64,000 bases of DNA from positions 372,001 through 436,000 of the forward strand of contig JBANDB010000020.1 in the NCBI GenBank assembly GCA_037576215.1, read 5' to 3'. This document shows positions 46,196-57,764 of the stretch, in pieces. The notes beneath the pieces are model-generated. The model did not search any database and was not told the origin of the DNA. It worked only from the letters and a program-made list of their open reading frames with translations. Position 1 is the first letter of the stretch. The number at the start of each line of letters is the position of its first letter. A program made the translations under genes and the position numbers. This stretch comes from Armillaria gallica. Lineage: Eukaryota > Basidiomycota > Agaricomycetes > Agaricales > Physalacriaceae.

Positions 46196-49100
46196 CTACG
46201 TACTATGTACTTTGCTGTTCGTACGGCCATCGAGATCTGTAGTTGCTACGCTATGTGTTAACAAATTCAAGTCCAGAGTAGTCTGGACGTTTTGCCATTT
46301 GGCTTCTGCGTCCATTTGTAGCTCGCTCCATAGTGCTGCTTGCCTGAAAGCGTATGCTCTTGCACCAGGGTGCAATCTCAACTCGGCTCGCTTGGTCCAC
46401 AACTGGGAATAGTACGTAAAAGTAGCCTGGACACGACGCAGCTCCTCTGTCAGTAGCTCGCATTCTTCTTGCCACCGTTGAGCTCGTGCCCGAGACTTGC
46501 ACCACTCAATTCTCAACGCTATCAAAGAATGGGCTCAGTAATAACCCATATTTCAGGTGTGGGGGAGCAGACAATTACCTTCCTGGAGACCTTTATCTCC
46601 ACCTTGGAGATTGGTTTTCCAAATCCACGCCAGATTGCGATGTCCCTCTGAAGTCGCCTCGTTGTACTGGTCAAGACCTTGAACATCTTCGTCCTTTAGA
46701 GGGCGGAGAATCCCCTGCCATTCATACCGGTTTAATTTCACAGATATTGATGCCAATGCCGTGTAGATTCGTTGATATCTTGAAATGTCTGCAGCAATCT
46801 TGTCTTCAACTCGGCGAAATAAAGTATTTGCTTTAGTGCCGTAACGCTGTCCTCGGGAAAAGTGTTCTCGCCACATCGTGAGATAAGATTTTAGAAGAAG
46901 ATGATCACGTAGCACCGCCAAGGTATCATTAGCCTGAGCAAGACGGAGACGCAATTCGTCATCGACGATAGTGCTCTGGGTCAATGCATCGATAGCATTG
47001 AGCCTGAGGGCGGTAGAAGGGAGGTAGAGCGGAATCTTTGAAGGCCGCACAGCTGCCCCAACCTTGCGGCGATCGTCATCCCATGTACGTAGAAGTGTGG
47101 TCCTAGGCATGTACACCTTCTGCACATCAATCCACGCTTCGATTTTGCGGCTGATACGGTTCTCCTGGGCTTGAACTTTGGTGCGTTGTAGATCTGTTGA
47201 ATGTGGACCAAGGGCGTCAATATCGTATTGCAGTCACACCCTGTCAAAATTGTCAGGACAGCAATCCATGAGATGATATGGAAACATACTGGGCCTCCTC
47301 TAGCTGTAATCCTTGTGCAATTAACTCGCTGGGGCTAACATCATGCTGAATTTCTACAGCAGAAACATTCTTTTCTTCTCTAGCGAGCTCCAGACGCACG
47401 GCATTTTCAGTCACAGCTAAATGGTACAAATGTGAATGAGATATTGATGATGATGCAGATAGACTTACGGCGCAAAGTCGGTGCAAAGGGATTCTGCTGA
47501 GTTCGATCGGTTTCCCATAAAAGGACCATTTGTCTCCATGAGTCGACAGATTCTGAATGCTCGACCCGTAAAGCATCCTCGTATCCTATAAACTCTTCGA
47601 CATGCTCAGTACGAGCTTTGACCACCTCCTTCAGCCGATCACAAAGAGTATCCGCTGAAAACCAAAGGTTAGCTGATTCCATTTGTTGAACGAATTACAT
47701 ACCTAGAATGATGATCTTTCTCCAGTTGTAATCTCCAAAATGGTCATCCAAAATGTCTCGACAAGCGCCTGGACCCATCTCTTTGGTACTCGCTGCTAAA
47801 GCGTTGGTAGCAGCCCAGCCGCGTTCAGGAGCCTCGCCATCGGTGCGACCAACTCCGGCAGAGAAATTGAAGGAAAAGTTGTCACGGCATTTCAAAACAT
47901 GGGCTGGCAGATGGAATTTTGGCACAAGGTAAAGGATATTCCGCTCTGATTGCATCGGTTGTAGTGATTCAGGATACTGCGAAATTCGATCGAAAAACTT
48001 TTTATGCCATTGACATGCGATGTCGTATGATATCACCAACTCAGGAGGCATGTCATCCGATAAGGTTGATAGAACGAAGTAATCCATATTAAGATATCTG
48101 ATGATATATTCAGAATTGAACACGATTTCTCATAAAATCCATACCTTTCGCCTTTCTGGAGATCTCCGACAGACATAGGACGTTTCATATCATGTCGTCC
48201 ACAGACAACAGCACCAACCCCCGTTGTCGCGGCACCATGTCTGCCTCTACTGTTTGCAAGCTTGACGGCATCGTGATTGTTACACGTACTCTTCTCTTCC
48301 TCGGGAATGACCTTTCCAAAAGTATCAAGGTGACTACGAAAAGCGGTTTCTTCAATGAAGTAAGCATATCCGAGATTGAGACTCGGATTGGATTCATCAC
48401 TAGAGACGTTCAGTCGACGGAGCCGGAAATTTGCATCTATAGCCAAAAACAAGCGGTACAACCAGCGAGGAGCCCTTGGGGGAAAGTCAGGACATAGGAA
48501 CTATGAGTAAACTTATAATGAGACGCACAGATTCTTGTTCCAATCTGTAGGTAAATTGATGCTTGGTTGAGGGCATGCAGGACAACGAAGCGCGAGTTCA
48601 CCCTGTTTAGTGCCTTCAATACCACTCGACTCGTGCCCACGCCCAAATCGTTTCAAAGCACAGATGTGCCGCCACTCTCGCATGACCCGAAGAAAAGCCT
48701 GGTAGCGGTCCTGCCTCCTATAAGCAACTTTGCATGAATAGGTGATGAAGAAGCCTTACTGGTGGTGTGTACATCCCGGAGTTATCAGTCAAGCAAACCA
48801 ATGTGTGATAAAACTCGTATGCGGATACCTTCGACATGAACGAAAGAAGTTGAAAGAAGTGAAGTACATGGAAGGTGAAAGCAGTATGTGGGTATATCAT
48901 TGTCGTGGGAAACAGTCATCGACGAAGTAGCTGAATATGCTGTAAGATCCCTTGGGTACAATTGCAAAATGCCATGTTAACCATGTGGATGCCATCTATG
49001 TTGACGACAACAAAATCTGGAATGATTGCGGGAAAGATGCACGATACCCCGTGTTTATGGCCTAGTTCAAACGTAAGCCCGAGTTGGGCAAGCGTCGTTC

Positions 49101-49788
49101 TGCGGAAGAATGAAGAGCACGACTCCTATCCACATCTCGTCAAAATCATTAGATACACTGATCGTTATTGATGCACATCGATTTTATGCAGGGGCAAGCC
49201 TTTGTGCCCAGCAACAATACAAGTGTGACAAAGGCGCCGAGTATCCACACAGGAGAGGCAGCGAAATAGGCCTAAGTTTGTCTTGCAAGCCTCGCATGCA
49301 TCATTGTCCTCCGTTTCAAATGCGTCAAGTTTCAAGATCTCATCGAGGAACTCTGAGCGTAGCTGAGACCAGACGAGGAGTGGATGATCCTGGTGAGTAA
49401 CATTAGTTAGACTTGGAGATACTATGATAGATATTAGACCTACGCCAAGCGGCCTGGAAGCGCAAGTGGTACTCTCTTCCTCTTCACCACCCTGAACCTC
49501 GGCAGATGGAGCGTAATCGGGATCCAAAAACGATCCTGAAGACAGCTCTGCGATAGATGGGTAAAGGTCCTTGTCCATTACAGGGAGCTGAGATTCAAGA
49601 GCAGGAAGCGTCAAAGTTCTATGGCGCATACTGGAGCGAACCTGTCCGTCCTTGGTCTTTGTGCTGAAATGAGTGTGTCGATAATGCTCAACGGCAGGAG
49701 CAGGGGGCTGACGTTCAGCGCCATCACTGACAACCAAGTTTCGCACTGGAGCATGCTTTCCGTGCTTCTTGGGATTGTAGTTCCACAT
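46196..49788 (-). mobile_element. KDZ (Kyakuja-Dileera-Zisupton) transposase, degenerate
   Basis: Minus-strand exons: 49788-49444, then from 49389, carrying the CxC2-type zinc region (CEACKTNLGLFRCLSCVD, CHTCIVAGH). Next come FVVVNIDGIH and FFQLLSFMSKVSAYEFYHTL (49050-48780), then DRYQAFLRVMREWRHI and CPACPQPSINLPTDWNKNL (48720-48535). The catalytic core has LFLAIDANFRL, VISYDIACQWHKKF and TDGEAPERGWA, giving the D, D and E. A helical C-terminus follows, ending ALRIEWCKSRARAQRWQEE near 46520 and a stop at 46196. A TGA at 48916-48918 (likely from CGA) and a broken join near 49110-49165 inactivate it. Terminal repeats were not found. Confidence 0.8.
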
Positions 49789-50127
49789 ATTTCTGTGAGA
49801 CAGGGAGGATGGGTATCAAAGTTGTGTCATTTGGCTTAAATATTACTTCGAAGTTCGCTGAAGTTACGAAAGAGAGAGAGGGTTGTTATTTGGACGAAAC
49901 ATGTGAGATAGTGGTCCTTGTGGAACCGCGAGCGCTCCACAAGTGACAGTATATTCGTAGTTAAGACAAGGCTCGTTTTAGATGATCAAAAGCTTCGATA
50001 AATAACACGTGAGCTAACTATCATCATGATCGGGACGCTTCTTTGGCTTCGGTACTCGATCACTTCGTCTTATACCGGATAGCCGTGTCTTGGAGGCTAC
50101 ACCATCTACACCTAAGGAGAGCAGTGC

Positions 50128-50570
50128 TCATCCTGCTTCCTTTCTGCGACCCTCAGCATAGAAGGGATCCCAAAACGCTAGCGTCTGAATAATCTTGAGA
50201 AGATTCTAAGGCGAATACAGTGAGTCTATTGATTTGCGCCACGACAGAAGAACTTACTTTTTGGCGACTACGGTTCCAGTGGCAAATCCCCGCAGCATCA
50301 TTCGGGTCAGGAACCCGCAGTTCCGGGTGCCAACGGCTTATCCAAAGTAGCCATATACGAGACTGAAACTGTGCGAAGAGTCTCGGATTCTCCTTCGCAA
50401 CAGCTTTCACCCTGCGATATTCGGGCACATAAGCCCTCAAAAATTCCCTTTTCTCCCGAGAGCGAAGCATATCTGATAACAGACATAAGAGACCTTGCCG
50501 TCCTATAGCCAAAGGTACCCACCTGTTCTGCCGATAACAATAGATATCCTGTGAGCGATGGCGTTTTCAT
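50128..50570 (-). CDS. Small orphan protein, three exons, 114 aa
   Basis: Exons 50570-50519, 50472-50258 and 50205-50128 join without a break (45- and 52-nt introns). The protein reads MKTPSLTGYLLLSAEQVDM, then REFLRAYVPEYRRVKA, a Trp-rich stretch (RIWLLWISRWHPELRVPDP) and a basic end. No known domain. Its promoter is shared with the gene at 50979 and carries ACTTTGTAC motifs. Confidence 0.55.
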
Positions 50571-50610
50571 TTCTTCTCTTGAGCTTATAAGGATTTTAGA
50601 TTTATGACGA

Positions 50611-50830
50611 AGTACAAAGTCTTGCTTAGACTGTATACAATCCTGAAACTTTGCAAAGTGAAACAAGCCCAAATTATGTGACAGCTGTCAGTCAACTGTT
50701 GCCTTTTACAATGCAGTACAAATTTTTTGAGCTGACTTTGTACATTATCGTAACGCGGTTCCTTCCTTCCACGACAAAGTACAAAGTCTTTGGACTGACT
50801 TTGTACATTATCGTAACACGGTTCAGTTGA
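50611..50830. promoter_or_regulatory. Divergent promoter with ACTTTGTAC motifs
   Basis: ACTTTGTACATTATCGTAAC occurs at 50735 and 50798, with inverse GTACAAAGT at 50612 and 50779. The two long copies are 63 nt apart within a partial tandem repeat. The array sits between genes starting at 50570 (minus) and 50979 (plus). Confidence 0.55.
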
Positions 50831-50978
50831 CTCTGTACAGTCTCGTATGCTGATCCCTTTTTTCTATGACAGCGCGCAAATCCTATGGCTTCAAGTGATC
50901 CCCTGCTCCAAAGTAGTCCCTCGTGTCAGCTGTCACTTGGCACCTCGGTTTCAGCCCCCCCTCATTCTACCAACTGCC

Positions 50979-51773
50979 ATGGTTTCACGACGCGCCTTTC
51001 AAACGGAACAGGAACACCGAACAGCTCATAATGCTAGTAGCCGACAAAGTTATCAGAAGTAAGAAGAATTATTATATGATCTCCAAGCCGTAAACTGAAG
51101 CTCTCTTGCCAGGCATCATCATGCCATCAATCAGCGTCGACGCGAGTCATACCAACTTGCAGGAATATCTAACAATCGAGCACGGAGGTATGTGAGATGA
51201 TATCTCTTTTGATCTGGTTCTTACTTGTACGCTTCTAGCCGTTTGGAACCTTTGATTCGGCGGGCAGCACGATGTACTGATATCGAGGTTAACTCGGGAG
51301 AAACGCATATACGGTATGTCTGTTGAATGTGCTCTTACTAGAGCTTAATGACTGATTTTGACTTCAGACGCAGCTCAGATCTAGCAGAAGCACTCAACCA
51401 ACTAGAACAGCTACAGCAGCGGTTCAACATGCTAACAGAAAACGAACCACGCCGCTTCGTGGACAAGATCTACCATGCGTACATTGCTACTATCGGACCT
51501 ACACGACTCAAGGGACACCGACATGTGATCGAGAATGCTCTCACTCGACTTTCCCCCTTCGAGAAGTTGGGATATGAATACGAGCATGTTGTTCTGAATA
51601 GTGCAGGGGTAGGAAAAGATATGGAGCGGGTGCAGGGCATGATGGGACCCATTCATCAGGTGATATTTTGGCTTGAAGACTTGTTATGCGAGGCGATGAA
51701 CAGTGTAGAGGATTTACAAGCGAGGTACTCTAGAAAAGAAATATCCTTTTGTAGTGAATGTATTAACCAATAG
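50979..51773 (+). CDS. Orphan protein Y1, four exons, 211 aa
   Basis: Exons 50979-51058, 51113-51187, 51239-51313 and 51368-51773 all join in phase 2 with good GT/AG sites. The N-terminus is basic and Gln/Arg-rich (RQSYQKHHHAINQRRRESYQ), the middle helical (LAEALNQLEQLQQRFN), and the C-terminal part has GPIHQVIFWLEDLLCEAMNS. The first exon has the same length (80 nt) and phase as gene Y2 on the other strand, and both share the xPIxxVxxWxED motif, so they are paralogs. The coding ends overlap Y2 by 11 bases, unless a further intron exists. Function unknown. Confidence 0.6.
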
Positions 51774-52606
51774 TATCCCTTTGCCACGCCAACCGCTTCA
51801 TATTATATGTATGCAGTAAGCTCCTTGGACCCTCAATTGCGCAACGCCAAAAATCTTCCACCCACTCGACGACCTTGGTGATAGGACCACCTGCTTGTAC
51901 TAGTGAATTATGCCTCACACTCAAACCTTCGGCTGCAAGAGATTGATCTTGAATCTTTGTATAGGCGTCCCGGAGTTCATACAGGTCTTGCAATGGGTCC
52001 ACAAAGACACTGATTTGTCCCTGACATTTCGAGTTCGACTTGAAGTAAACTCTCAAGAGCGACTCCGCATATTCACCAATAGACATGCCCTGAATGAAGG
52101 AATTGAATTTGTCTTGAAGGGCTTTTGCCTCTGCGCTCAGTTTAGGGAATATGTCGGTGGGCGGTATAGGTGGTACGGGGGGGGGTATTGTTAGACAAAG
52201 GCAAGGTTTTAGTTTGGCGTGTTAGGTACTTTCTCCTGCATGTGCGCCATAAATATATTTCCCAAGGATTGCATCGATACGACATCCCCTACCTTGTTTG
52301 AATTTCAAGTGCGTTAGTCTTTCCGACTCTAGTAATGCGCTTGACATTCACGACGGCAGGCTCTTTGCTAGAGCAGCCAGAAGGTGAGAGTGAACACTTG
52401 GGCACTGAGTCTTGCACAGCTCTAGCATTGTAGGCAGCTTTGCGCCGGAGTCGGATCTGGAGCCTGTTTCTTAATAATCGTATCACATATTAGTTGAGTT
52501 TTAACGGCAGAGATGTCAATACATACCTTTCGTAGTAGCGTTTACTTTTCTCGCACACTGAATGATGTTTTGATTCAGTTGTGTGATATTTTTTGGGTGG
52601 TGCCAT
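51763..52606 (-). CDS. Orphan protein Y2, paralog of Y1; one-base homopolymer frameshift
   Basis: Exons 52606-52527, 52469-52293 and 52235-51763. The N-terminus is MAPPKKYHTTESKHHSV then KRYYERNRLQIRLRRKAAYN, a basic arm. After exon 3 starts, a run of nine C on this strand (plus 52177-52185) puts the frame one base off; with eight it would read PPPVPPIPPTDIFPKLSAE and on to GGPITKVVEWVEDFWR and the stop, 242 aa in all. Otherwise no stop is seen, so this may be a sequence error or a fresh lesion. Confidence 0.55.
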
Positions 52607-53024
52607 GGAAGAAGGAGAGAAAGTGGGCGTCGGTGATAGTATTCTATAACACATTCTTACCGCTTTCACTCTTTCGTCTGATGCGTCTCACCATATCATA
52701 TACTGGTTTTATATCTCTTTCTCTCAGTTCTAAACGACCTTCAAGATATCATGAATGTATTAGAGAAGGTTGAACCATTCTACTGGAATATATTGTTTGT
52801 AAAGTATACCTTTGGTGCGTCTATCCTAGCACTCTCCCCCACGGTATTCAAATGAGGATTATGGCATAAGAGCGACTCAAAATTGTGTACCACTTACCAT
52901 TATAGAAAATATTTTCATTATCTGCGGCCTATGTCAGTATTTTCACGGTAGTGAATTCATTATTGCTAGTTGTCTCACCGCAACTTCGCCTCTCCTGCCA
53001 TCCCAGTTGAGAAATTTCCCACGG

Positions 53025-53045
53025 AAATCGCATATATAAAAAGCC
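53025..53045 (+). promoter_or_regulatory. TATA box of the gene at 53138
   Basis: CATATATAAAAAGCC at about 53031 lies some 105 nt before the ATG at 53138 and matches the TATA consensus. Confidence 0.5.
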
Positions 53046-53137
53046 TGCATTCCCGATAAAACACACCTTCTCACTACCCTTTGCCTTCTATTTGGTGTGA
53101 ACCACTTCTCACTTTTCCAATATCTCTACTGACTTGT

Positions 53138-53744
53138 ATGTTAGAGTCAATGCATGACCTAATAGACCCTGGCACGGCGGTGGGTTTCTTCATCCCATAA
53201 CATGAGAACCTGCTCATCGATTGTAGTATCATCATACGCACCTTGACCTTCCCAAACAATGGCTGCTCGAGCGATACCGTTTGACTTATTTCGATGCAAT
53301 ACATGATGGTCATTCCGAGTCGTGGTGGCAAGAGTTCATAGAAATCTACACCGAAGAATATCCCCGCATGGTGCTCGATCGACGTTTTACTTTGCAGGCT
53401 CGCTACAAAGAGAGCGTTCGCTTGTTGCGAGAGGTACGTATCTTTCAGCCCAGGTTGTTCAGAGGAACTAACAGCGAAGGCAGGTATTAGAACAGTGGAT
53501 GGATATGCGTGGAGGGAGGATTGCCAAGCTTACTGCTTACTATAGTACTGACCACTGGGACATCAAACATGACTCCAATACCTCTTGCCCCGCAGATGTC
53601 CTAGAGATGAACAGTTCAGTTCATAGCGAGAGGGAAGATCTTCAGAGCGACAGTATTCAGCGCGCTACCACTGGTCGCATTCTGCAGTGGAGGGTCGGGG
53701 TTGCTGAGGCGTACGACCCAGGGAATGACGAGTCTGATAGATAG
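53138..53744 (+). CDS. Orphan protein Z, three exons, 169 aa
   Basis: Exons 53138-53179, 53227-53433 and 53484-53744, all phase 0, with 47- and 50-nt introns. It starts MLESMHDLIDPGTA and continues with PKQWLLERYRLTYFDAIHDG, SWWQEFIEIYTEEYPRM, KESVRLLREVLEQWMDM and an acidic C-terminus. It is probably a soluble helical protein. No known family is recognised. The frame is intact. Confidence 0.6.
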
Positions 53745-53749
53745 AAAGC

Positions 53750-54520
53750 CTTGGTTGCTGTATGCGCCTAGCGAGGGGAGAATAGGACCAGTGCCGACTT
53801 CTATAACAATTCATATTTTCAAAGTGGTTTTGTGGTGACTATAGCATACATGGTAGAATATCTCCTCATACCATCGACCCCCAAGATACAGCGGCTGGAA
53901 TTGGTACCTGTACAGTACGAGACTTTACAAAGTTAGCATGTACAAAGTGACATAATATTCATGACTCACAAGACCAGATGTTTTGCTTGCGTAGTTAATG
54001 CACGTGGCATTGGTAAGTACACAGCCGTATGTTCGGGTGATACACGCAGCCTAGCGAGGAGATAGATAGTTGACAATCAGCATCCTGACCCATTACAGGA
54101 GTAGATTCCATCAGTATACAGGGAGATCGAAAGCACGATGCACTAGATAGTGAACGGCAGCAGGAAAGGGGCGGGAAGGATGGCGCCTACTAAAAGAGAA
54201 AGATATCAGTGAAAGTGTAAAGACAACTGAAGGAGGATAGAGATGGCTTATGGGGAAAAGGACATTATCGTTCCCGGGAAATGGTTGCGCAATCTGATGA
54301 ACCCGGCGTAAGAAAGTGAGCTCTGATGATGAACTGATGATTGACGTACTATTGAGATCACAGGCCCCATATGCAGATGACGAGCATATCATATATCCTA
54401 GCCTATTCTTCTCGTATATCAGCAAATTGTTAACAATCAAGCAATGCAGATATACATGTTTTGTAAGCTTTCAAGACGAGACCAAGAAATTCAGGTAACT
54501 ATTTAATAAACCTAAAGGGA
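53750..54520. other. No gene recognised
   Basis: A GTACAAAGT motif lies at 53940. Short frames only. Confidence 0.4.
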
Positions 54521-54524
54521 ATGT

Positions 54525-55140
54525 TCAGTTACTTGTCGGATATTCAGAGAGAAATCGACGTACCACCCTTCCATACTTATTGGCTTCGAAGGTCATGGCC
54601 GCTTCACCCGCCCTATAGACCCACGCTTCACTATCCACCACCCTGTTGGCCAACTCCGCCGTGAAAACCAAATTCCCTGCAGCGTTAAACCCTCTGATGG
54701 TGTAGTGATTGAGTTTACTTAGGTTGTTCGATGAGTGCCATCCCGTGCTGCCGAACTTCAGAATAGGACCGTAAAATTATCAGCAACTTACGATATTGCG
54801 AGCGTGCATGTTCCCGACCACCAGACCTGAGCTCCGAAGCGACGACGAGTCTCATAGAGTATTGCTTTACCCCGCTCGCCTCCAAGCTTTTTCTTCATCT
54901 TATCCATTTCGAAAAATGGCTGCCTACTGACCAACCGGTGAACATAGAACATGGGATTTGGGACGAAGATATCTACAGGACAAGGATAAGAGACCCAAGA
55001 GGTATGGGGAAATACACACTAATGACCGCGGCAAGCGCGAGTTCCACAACTGATCTTACACCCTGAATGGCAACGCGACTTGAGCCTCGAAAATACACAA
55101 ATATTGTGTTATTTACCTTGAAAGAAAACCAGGACGACAT
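54525..55140 (-). CDS. Orphan protein W, three exons, 174 aa
   Basis: Exons 55140-55020, 54972-54792 and 54747-54525 join in frame (phases 1 and 2). The N-terminus has a moderately hydrophobic stretch (VELALAAVINIFVPNP). Then come FEMDKMKKKLGGERGKAILY, RRRFGAQVWWSGTCTLAI, NHYTIRGFNAAGNLVFTAEL and WVYRAGEAAMTFEANKYGR. The last part, alternating short strands with turns, could be a beta-rich fold, but I do not recognise a family. Confidence 0.55.
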
Positions 55141-55299
55141 CAAAGCGGAATAAGGCAAAGCAGAGGAGGGCAGAGTCGAGAGAGAAAGCGAGAGTGGTAA
55201 GTGAGTAAGGAACAGCACGAGAAAGAGCTTAAATATGATTTGAAGCCGGCATCAAGCACAAATATGAGCATGCATTGGAACACGATCCACGACACTGAA

Positions 55300-56750
55300 A
55301 GTTCAAATATTATTGAGCCCTTGCAGTCGTGCGACAAGCTGTGAGGACTTGAAATGGCACGTCCAGTTGAGGATAGTAGTCTCGAGGGTATGTTCTTGGC
55401 AAAGAAATGATCGAGTGGGCTTGAATCTCATCTGAACTTCGAGTACGGCCTCACAGACGATACATGGGTGGATGTATGTTCTGGTTTATGAGTATGAGTG
55501 CATAGTTCTGATGAGATCACTGGGTACATCTTACCTTGTATATCAAGTAGAGAATATGTCTAGCTGTGTTGCAGTATAATTCAATGGCCACGAAATAGAT
55601 CTCATTGATTATTCTTTGGGCTTATGATACTTACAAATCATTCGGGCACGAGAGGCTGCACAATGAGATATTCGAGAAAGTGAGTATTGGTATCACAGAT
55701 TGCCGACAAGTAAACAGAGTTCCTCGTGCAGTGCTAGTATGAATACGATGAACTGGCATGAATCGGACAATGGAAGGGTATAGAACTCACCGGATATATT
55801 TCCTGTGGTACGACGAAGGATAGGTCCTTCAACCTGAGATGAGGAAGGCGCCGATAGCATACAAAACCGGTCAATGTAGCGGCATCAAGTGGCCTGTGAT
55901 AGTAGTGGGTGTACAGACGTCCATTCGAGACGAGCTCCGGCCAGCAGTCGGCATGGACAAGAGGATAAGAGACGGCTAGAAAACACGAAGTACAGATATT
56001 TGGGAGTAAGCACTAGGGTATACCAAGCTTCTGGCAGAAGGGGCGGCGCTTAACTGCTTGCGGGCATCTAGACAAAACGTTCAGAGTACCCGCTTCTGAC
56101 AGGGCAAAAGGGATTTACTGTCTTGGGCCTCTCGCACCAGCGTGTGTTGAATCCACATTTGAATACTTACACTCAATTTGCATTGGATTCAGATGTCCAG
56201 AGCTGAGATGGCGGAATCCGGACATCGAGAGTCGAAGATGTCTGGATGTCAGCACATTCAGATGGTCTGAATTAGGTAAGGCTAATTGGACAAAGCTAAT
56301 GCCGGTCATATGCCGAGAGGAGGCAAACTTTTCTTAGCTTTTTCTTAGCCTTATGTAGATCTGATTGGGCTGACTATTACGGCCCGAGGGAGTTTGAATG
56401 GTATTGGTCCGATAAGATCACCTTTGCGTAGAATTTCCGTGGCAAATGAAGGCTAAGGACGGTTTAAACGTCATGAGATGCATCAGAAACTAATGATCAC
56501 ACAAGGGGATTTTTTTTAGCTAACTGCTATATTTGTATCAAGCACGTATAGATGACAATAAATAGAACAGTAAATGAGCAGATCTTTAATGAGTGTGTGG
56601 ATCAACGAGATTGAAAAGAGATAGGTAAACGAGTGGACAGTATTGTATGTATGAATCAGTGGTATGTAAGGAAATATGCACTACTCCTGATGATGATTGA
56701 CATAAGCACAACAGTAAAAGACCAAGAAATATTGAGAATGAATGACGATG
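55300..56750. other. No gene recognised
   Basis: Around 56150-56270 words related to CAGATGTCCAGA and GATGTCTGGATGTC recur in both orientations. No frame is convincing. Confidence 0.4.
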
Positions 56751-56755
56751 TGAAA

Positions 56756-57323
56756 TCAGAGAATTTCCACGGCACCGGTGGCAAGTGCCTCATCAAATGC
56801 AGTCTGGGCTGCAGCACGAGTACTACAACGAAAGAAGCAGGCCCGGCCAATGCCGGTCACCAAACTACTGATGTTTTGCCTGCAAGAAGGTCAATAGAGG
56901 CTCGATAGTAAGGAAGAAGCAACGTACCAGCCGTGATATATACCAACGGAGCGTCCTTTAGTCACAACGTACCATGGCCCATCAGGACCCACCGTGACAG
57001 CTACGGACGCTGGCTGAGATGGACCAGGAGCAGGAGCTGCGGGAGCGACGATGGGAGCGGGAGCGATGGCGACGGCGACAGGAGCGTGGACGATGGGAGC
57101 AGGAGCAACGGGAGCATGGATGACAGGGGCAGGAGTGACGGTAGCAGGAGTGACGGTAGCGTGGGCGAGGTCGGACGCATGCGAAGTGGGCCCGAAGGCA
57201 ACTGTACAGAAAGTCAGCAATGGAACCGGCGTGAGGCTAGACGAACTTACCATCCATATTCGAAACAGAGATGCCGAGCGCCGAGAGAGCTGCAGCGAGT
57301 TGTTCGAGAGTGAATTGATTCAT
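56756..57323 (-). CDS. RNase H1 N-terminal (viroplasmin-like) domain protein, 156 aa
   Basis: Exons 57323-57251, 57201-56928 and 56879-56756 join in phases 1 and 2. After MNQFTLEQLAAALSALGISV comes a low-complexity linker of Pro/Val/Ala units (HAPVAPAPIVHAPVA and similar), then GPWYVVTKGRSVGIYHGWQ, SSLVTGIGRACFFRC and AAQTAFDEALATGAVEIL. That last part is the small domain that opens eukaryotic RNase H1, where it binds RNA-DNA hybrids or dsRNA. No catalytic RNase H follows, so it is a stand-alone domain protein. The promoter has three ACTTTGTAC repeats. Confidence 0.75.
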
Positions 57324-57464
57324 TGTTTTGTTAGGTGTTGGTGGGTGATTCGAAGGAGAAGGACTGGGTGAGTAACGTTGGGTTAGTTTGAGAGCTTTTA
57401 TATGACCAAGGGAAGGGGACTTTACAAAGTTGAGGACTTTTTGTAATTCGCGTTGACAGCTCGT

Positions 57465-57545
57465 ACGCAACTTTGTACATTATCGTGTTTTTGCAACTTT
57501 GTACATTGTCGTATGTTGCAACTTTGTACATTGTCATATCCTTGA
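57465..57545. promoter_or_regulatory. Three GCAACTTTGTACATTRTCRT repeats in a divergent promoter
   Basis: ACTTTGTAC starts at 57470, 57496 and 57521 (26 and 25 nt apart), between the gene starting at 57323 (minus) and the one at 57765 (plus). Confidence 0.6.
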
Positions 57546-57764
57546 CACTGTACGTGTTGTTGACACTTGGGTCACCATGTGGCCGACATTCGCATTGTTC
57601 ACACTGGTTACGCAAAATGGAATTATGCGTCTGTATTTTTTCACTTCGAAATTTACTCCCGCCGTCAAACCAAGTCTCATCAGGCCAAAATTGACTCACC
57701 ATATGTGAAAGCAATAACTCTGGGAACAAAACTGATGTTAACATACAGATACAGATTCCATACA

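Noticed and set aside
57001..57313. Gly/Ser/Asp-rich and Leu/Pro-rich frames over the linker of the viroplasmin-like gene
   Set aside because: They are other-frame readings of the repetitive Pro/Val/Ala-coding DNA.
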